Source of the DNA: Burhinus oedicnemus | Lineage: Eukaryota > Chordata > Aves > Charadriiformes > Burhinidae | Direction of reading: 5' to 3' | DNA length: 64,000 bases | Assembly (NCBI GenBank): GCA_008921705.1 | Contig: VFFE01007869.1 | Location: 908,506-972,505, forward strand | Shown: piece after piece, positions 60,247-64,000 of the stretch | How the letters are laid out: each line of letters begins with the position of its first letter | How positions within the stretch are numbered: position 1 is the stretch's first letter | The notes under the pieces: model-generated | The model's input: only the letters and a program-made list of their open reading frames with translations | The model's database searches: none | Told to the model about the DNA's origin: nothing | Program-made: the position numbers and the translations under genes

Positions 60247-63200
60247 TTGTAGGAAAAACTCAAGGCATGGATGGTCAAAGGGTTTAAACACTGAGTCTCT
60301 GAGGACCGCCTGCTCAAATCCATTGCGGCAGCGACTGAATACCAAAGGTTGGTAACCTCTAGGCAGCTGCTGTCAGACCGAAGTGGGGATAACATCTCAT
60401 TTCGGTCAGGCACATCTCCACATCAGGGCTGCCACTTTCCCCAGAAAGATGAGGGGCTTTTTGGCAGCATCAGCCTGCAGTGTTGACCCCGAAAATGGTA
60501 TTTCCAAGAATACAAATTAATTAAAATACCTTTTGGAAAGGCACTCAGATAACAGAAAATTTAAGGAGCTGTAGCCTCTTCCCTTTGCTTTCAGGCAGCT
60601 CAGGCTCGTTGCTTCATCTAGAGTATCAGTTTGCAGAGCAGCGCTTGATTCACATTTCTCTGAAAAAGAAAATATTTTTAAAACTTATCTTGATAGTTAT
60701 AGAATTTCCTGTGAAAGATATATTTTTCCTGCCAAAAGATTCCTACAATGCTCAAGTAGTACTTCAAAAACGGTAAAGCTGGAATGACACTTGCATATTT
60801 TACTGGTAATGGAGCATAGTAAAAACAGAAATGGAAAGAATACTCAAGTATCCAAAGCTGTATTATCACTGAAGTATCAGCTTCTTTCAGCCCTTTCTCT
60901 GTCTAACATTTCAGCACCAGCAGCTCTACCTATAACTTGGCTCATGGCTTATGTTTGAAATAGAAATTATACGTATCAAACCCACACCGTACGAAGGTTT
61001 CTGTGCATAATTCAAAACTCTTTTCTAAACAGAAACCCTGTAACTTCGCCGTGCTTCAGGTTGCAACAGTTTCTCTGCCCATACCTCCACTTACAGGATT
61101 GGGTGGGTTTGCCAAAACCAGGTTTCGAATATCTATTTAGTGATTTTAGTTACTTTCCACACCTCTCACAAGCCTGAGAAGCTCCAGCAAGTGCAGTGTC
61201 TGTTTTAAACCTTCTCCCAATACGCTTGTTGAGACAAATGTTTTTGCTGAGTTCAATTTCTCCCAGGGGAATTTATTTTGGAGAAGAACTGGTTAAAAAA
61301 AACCCCTCCCCCTGGATTTGACTGAGAATAATTGGCAACAATTTACCAAGAACATTGGGACATCATGAAATGCAAAATTGGATTAAAAAAAAAAAAGAAA
61401 ATCCCTAAAACAGGAGGTTAAGACCTCAGTGTTCCATTTCATCCAAGAAATTGCATCCAGTGCAATTTAAATAAAGACATTCAACAACTAGGAGCTGAAC
61501 GCTTGACTTGTAGCCACCCTTTAAACCTGTCTCAGAAGACATAGAAATGCTCCCGCTTAGGCAAGATTTTCCAAAAGCCATCAGCTCCTTTCTGCCGGCT
61601 GCCATGCGTGTTTGCAAGTCTCGCTGGCTCAGCAAACCTCCAGGTTAGATTTACCCACTGAGATTAACCTACGATGCTCTTCTTTTATAAAAAACTACAA
61701 GCAACGACAATGAATTTGGCGTTTTATTCCTACGCAGTACTCAGCTTTGAATTCCTGCCTCATTTAGCCAAAGATATTTGGCTTGGTCACCCTTCTTCTT
61801 TGATAGCTTAGATATCGGTGCACTTAGGCTTTATGCAACATGTGATTTTTATTTTAGACTGTGCAAAAACTATGTCATGACGCTAGGGAAAATATATTCC
61901 TCCACATCCCAGGATAAAAAAAGGTGGTAGCTGATTCAAACTAGTGTCCACTCTTCCATGACAAGTGCACGCACATCTAGCTGATAAATGTATTTATATC
62001 CAATGTTTCGCTATGGCTCAGATGCCAAGAGAAGCACAAAATCCACCATGAGTGGCAGAAGGACTTCCATGAGAAGCCATGCCTCTGTCTCATCTACTCT
62101 ATTTCTAGATTATTTGAATTATTAACCTGAAAATGTCCAAACCAACAAATATGTCTTCAAAGTAGGACTCAAAAGTCAAAGCACACGTACCGATAAAACA
62201 CAAAACTAGTGCGGTTTTTGCTTTTTTTTTTCAGAAAGAAAAAGCAGTGTTATTATAAAACCCCAGTGTTCCTAGTTATGATACAGGGACTCATAACATA
62301 CAGGGGGAGAGAGAGGAGGTAGAACAATGACTTTCTGAAAGAAACCCCCATGACTGCGTGTCCCACTCAACTACGCACAAGGAGAAGCGACTGGAACGGC
62401 ACAGGCAGACAAACGCCACTAGAACTCATGTCCACGTGCGTCCCGACTGCCCTGCCGTCAGAAAACGGTGGGGAGGTTAATGGCTGGTCAGGAGCTGACC
62501 AGTCTCACTGGCATGTTTTTAGGACATATAAAATAAGTTTAAAACAGTGAGCATGAAGCACTAACTTGGTGAGACCCTTTCTTGAAAGCCTGGAGAGACT
62601 CCTTGGAAATAGCAACTCTTCAGAATCATTTACAAATGCTGCCCCATCTGTAAACACAAGAAACATCCTTAATGTAAACAGCATCCTTCGCTCTGAAAGT
62701 GCGAGGAGAAATGAACAGGAAGCAAGGCAGCAGAAGGAGGAATAAATCAATGACAGACTTTTATGAAACAAGACATCTTGGTCCTTACGCATATACTCAC
62801 ACACCAAAATCGCTTATTAACTCCACATGGATCAAGTGAACTCTTTGGAAAAGAGAGCCTAAAGAGATGGGGAACATGAAAGGAGCATCTAGAAACAGAT
62901 GGGACATAACATTTTCAATAAACCTGAACATAGATGGGAATCTCACATAGCAGCAGCTAAACTACCTCGTGCTGTGAGCCCATCAAATTTCACAAGCTTA
63001 ACAACATTGGACTGAATCTATACATGTGGATGGGAATTTGCAGAGGATAAATCTAGCATGTTATTTGAAGCTGATGAGCTGTGTGGTTGAGCAATAGGGA
63101 CGATCCCTCCAGGTTAATACAAGGTACCCATGTAGCACGTCGCTGGAAACAGCGGCTTCTCAATGTGCTTTGAAAGCAAGGGGATAATCATTCATCCACG

Positions 63201-64000
63201 TATCTTGCCTACTCTGTGGTGAATTAACTGATCCGATGATTCTCTTTCCTGTTCTCTAAACTATGACTGGGCCAGAAATTCTTGTTCTAAGCCTGGATCT
63301 GGACCTCACTTTTAAATAAAATAAGGAAGTCCCCAGTGTCTGGTAGTATTCTATAGTTATTATTTGCGTTATACGAAGACCAACAGGTCCAAAAATCAGA
63401 CTAGAGCCAATATGTTCAGCTCTATACAAATACAGTATAATTCTTCTTGCCTTGCAGAATTTATGGCCAAGATAGGCAGAAATGACCAGAAGTTCAAACA
63501 CAGGTAATTAGCAGCACAGAGAATAAACCCCCCGTTCCTTGATACCCCATGTACTGTCCTGTCCATGCTGCCTGTTCATCCTAGGCCTTCTAATGCCTTC
63601 TAATGACCACTAAAGGTTGTTTTTTGACCAAGAGCTGCTGCGGTACTGATGAATACAAGTATTTCCTGTGATAGAGAAGAAAAGCAATCTTGACTGCAGA
63701 GAGCAAATGCCCTCAGGTGCAATCAGTTTTCCCATTAAAAAGCTTTGTGTATCTTCAGATCTGACGAGACACTAATAACCACCAATTAAACCTGACACAA
63801 CAGATAATAAAAATCTATAGCTATCTCTAATACGTAACAGTGCCTACAACTTAATTACCTTAATCACATTTACCCTCACTGTGAGGCTGGCGATTCATGA
63901 CTAATCATTCCACCGACCTCCATCAAGCATTTGATAAAAAACACCTTTGAGGAAAATGGGCAATTTACAAGAGCGCTCTTTTAGGCTATGAATTAAGAAA

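Larger units (their letters stand above)
46861..64000. other. Gene-free region downstream of MECOM
   Basis: About 17 kb with no coding exon or RNA gene that I can support. It contains a CR1 piece on each strand (47868-48151 and 52104-52405) and a fossil RTE-like LINE (about 59060-59630). It also has several mononucleotide tracts (47365-47377, 48518-48535, 54292-54314, 57180-57194), a 16-bp tandem duplication at 60215 and AT-rich repeat-poor blocks (for example 55081-55400 and 55910-56280). In mammals the DNA 3' of MECOM is also gene-poor. Confidence 0.75.

Noticed and set aside
46861..64000. A second protein-coding gene or a microRNA hairpin such as miR-551b downstream of MECOM
   Set aside because: I found no exon with family features and no match to the mature miR-551b sequence; in mammals that microRNA lies much further away.

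Overview
This is vertebrate, almost certainly avian, genomic DNA. It holds the 3' half of one protein-coding gene, MECOM (MDS1 and EVI1 complex locus, PRDM3), on the + strand, followed by about 17 kb of apparently gene-free sequence. The bird assignment rests on CR1 LINE fragments of the avian type, low interspersed-repeat density and short introns in a recognisable MECOM. I cannot name the species.

Layout. 1-9132 is intron upstream of the first coding exon seen here. It contains CpG-rich patches, a 78-base A run, a 52-bp minisatellite and an AAT microsatellite. Fourteen coding exons follow between 9133 and 45298. The first carries the end of the PR/SET domain and the internal ATG (9187) where the EVI1-type isoform starts. 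Together they encode 1071 residues in one continuous frame, or 1053 residues from the EVI1 start. The 3' UTR runs from 45299 to about 46860. The rest (to 64000) holds two avian CR1 pieces, one fossil RTE-like LINE piece and no gene I can support.

The protein has seven N-terminal zinc fingers (residues 21-239), a long linker with an acidic/serine stretch, a SUMO consensus site and two CtBP-binding motifs (PFDLT, PLDLS), three C-terminal zinc fingers (734-813), an acidic stretch (887-908) and a conserved C-terminus. All exon junctions keep phase, and every intron is GT-AG. Residues are numbered from the EVI1 methionine.

Points of interest are mainly alternative-isoform signals: a cryptic acceptor inside the large exon whose use would remove exactly 326 codons in frame (the counterpart of the known human/mouse delta-324 form); a possible intronic polyadenylation isoform after the acidic exon, with two AATAAA hexamers beside an in-frame stop and a weak donor; and a 27-nt microexon encoding nine residues. 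I did not find an undescribed gene system; the window is a regulatory and splicing landscape around one transcription factor.
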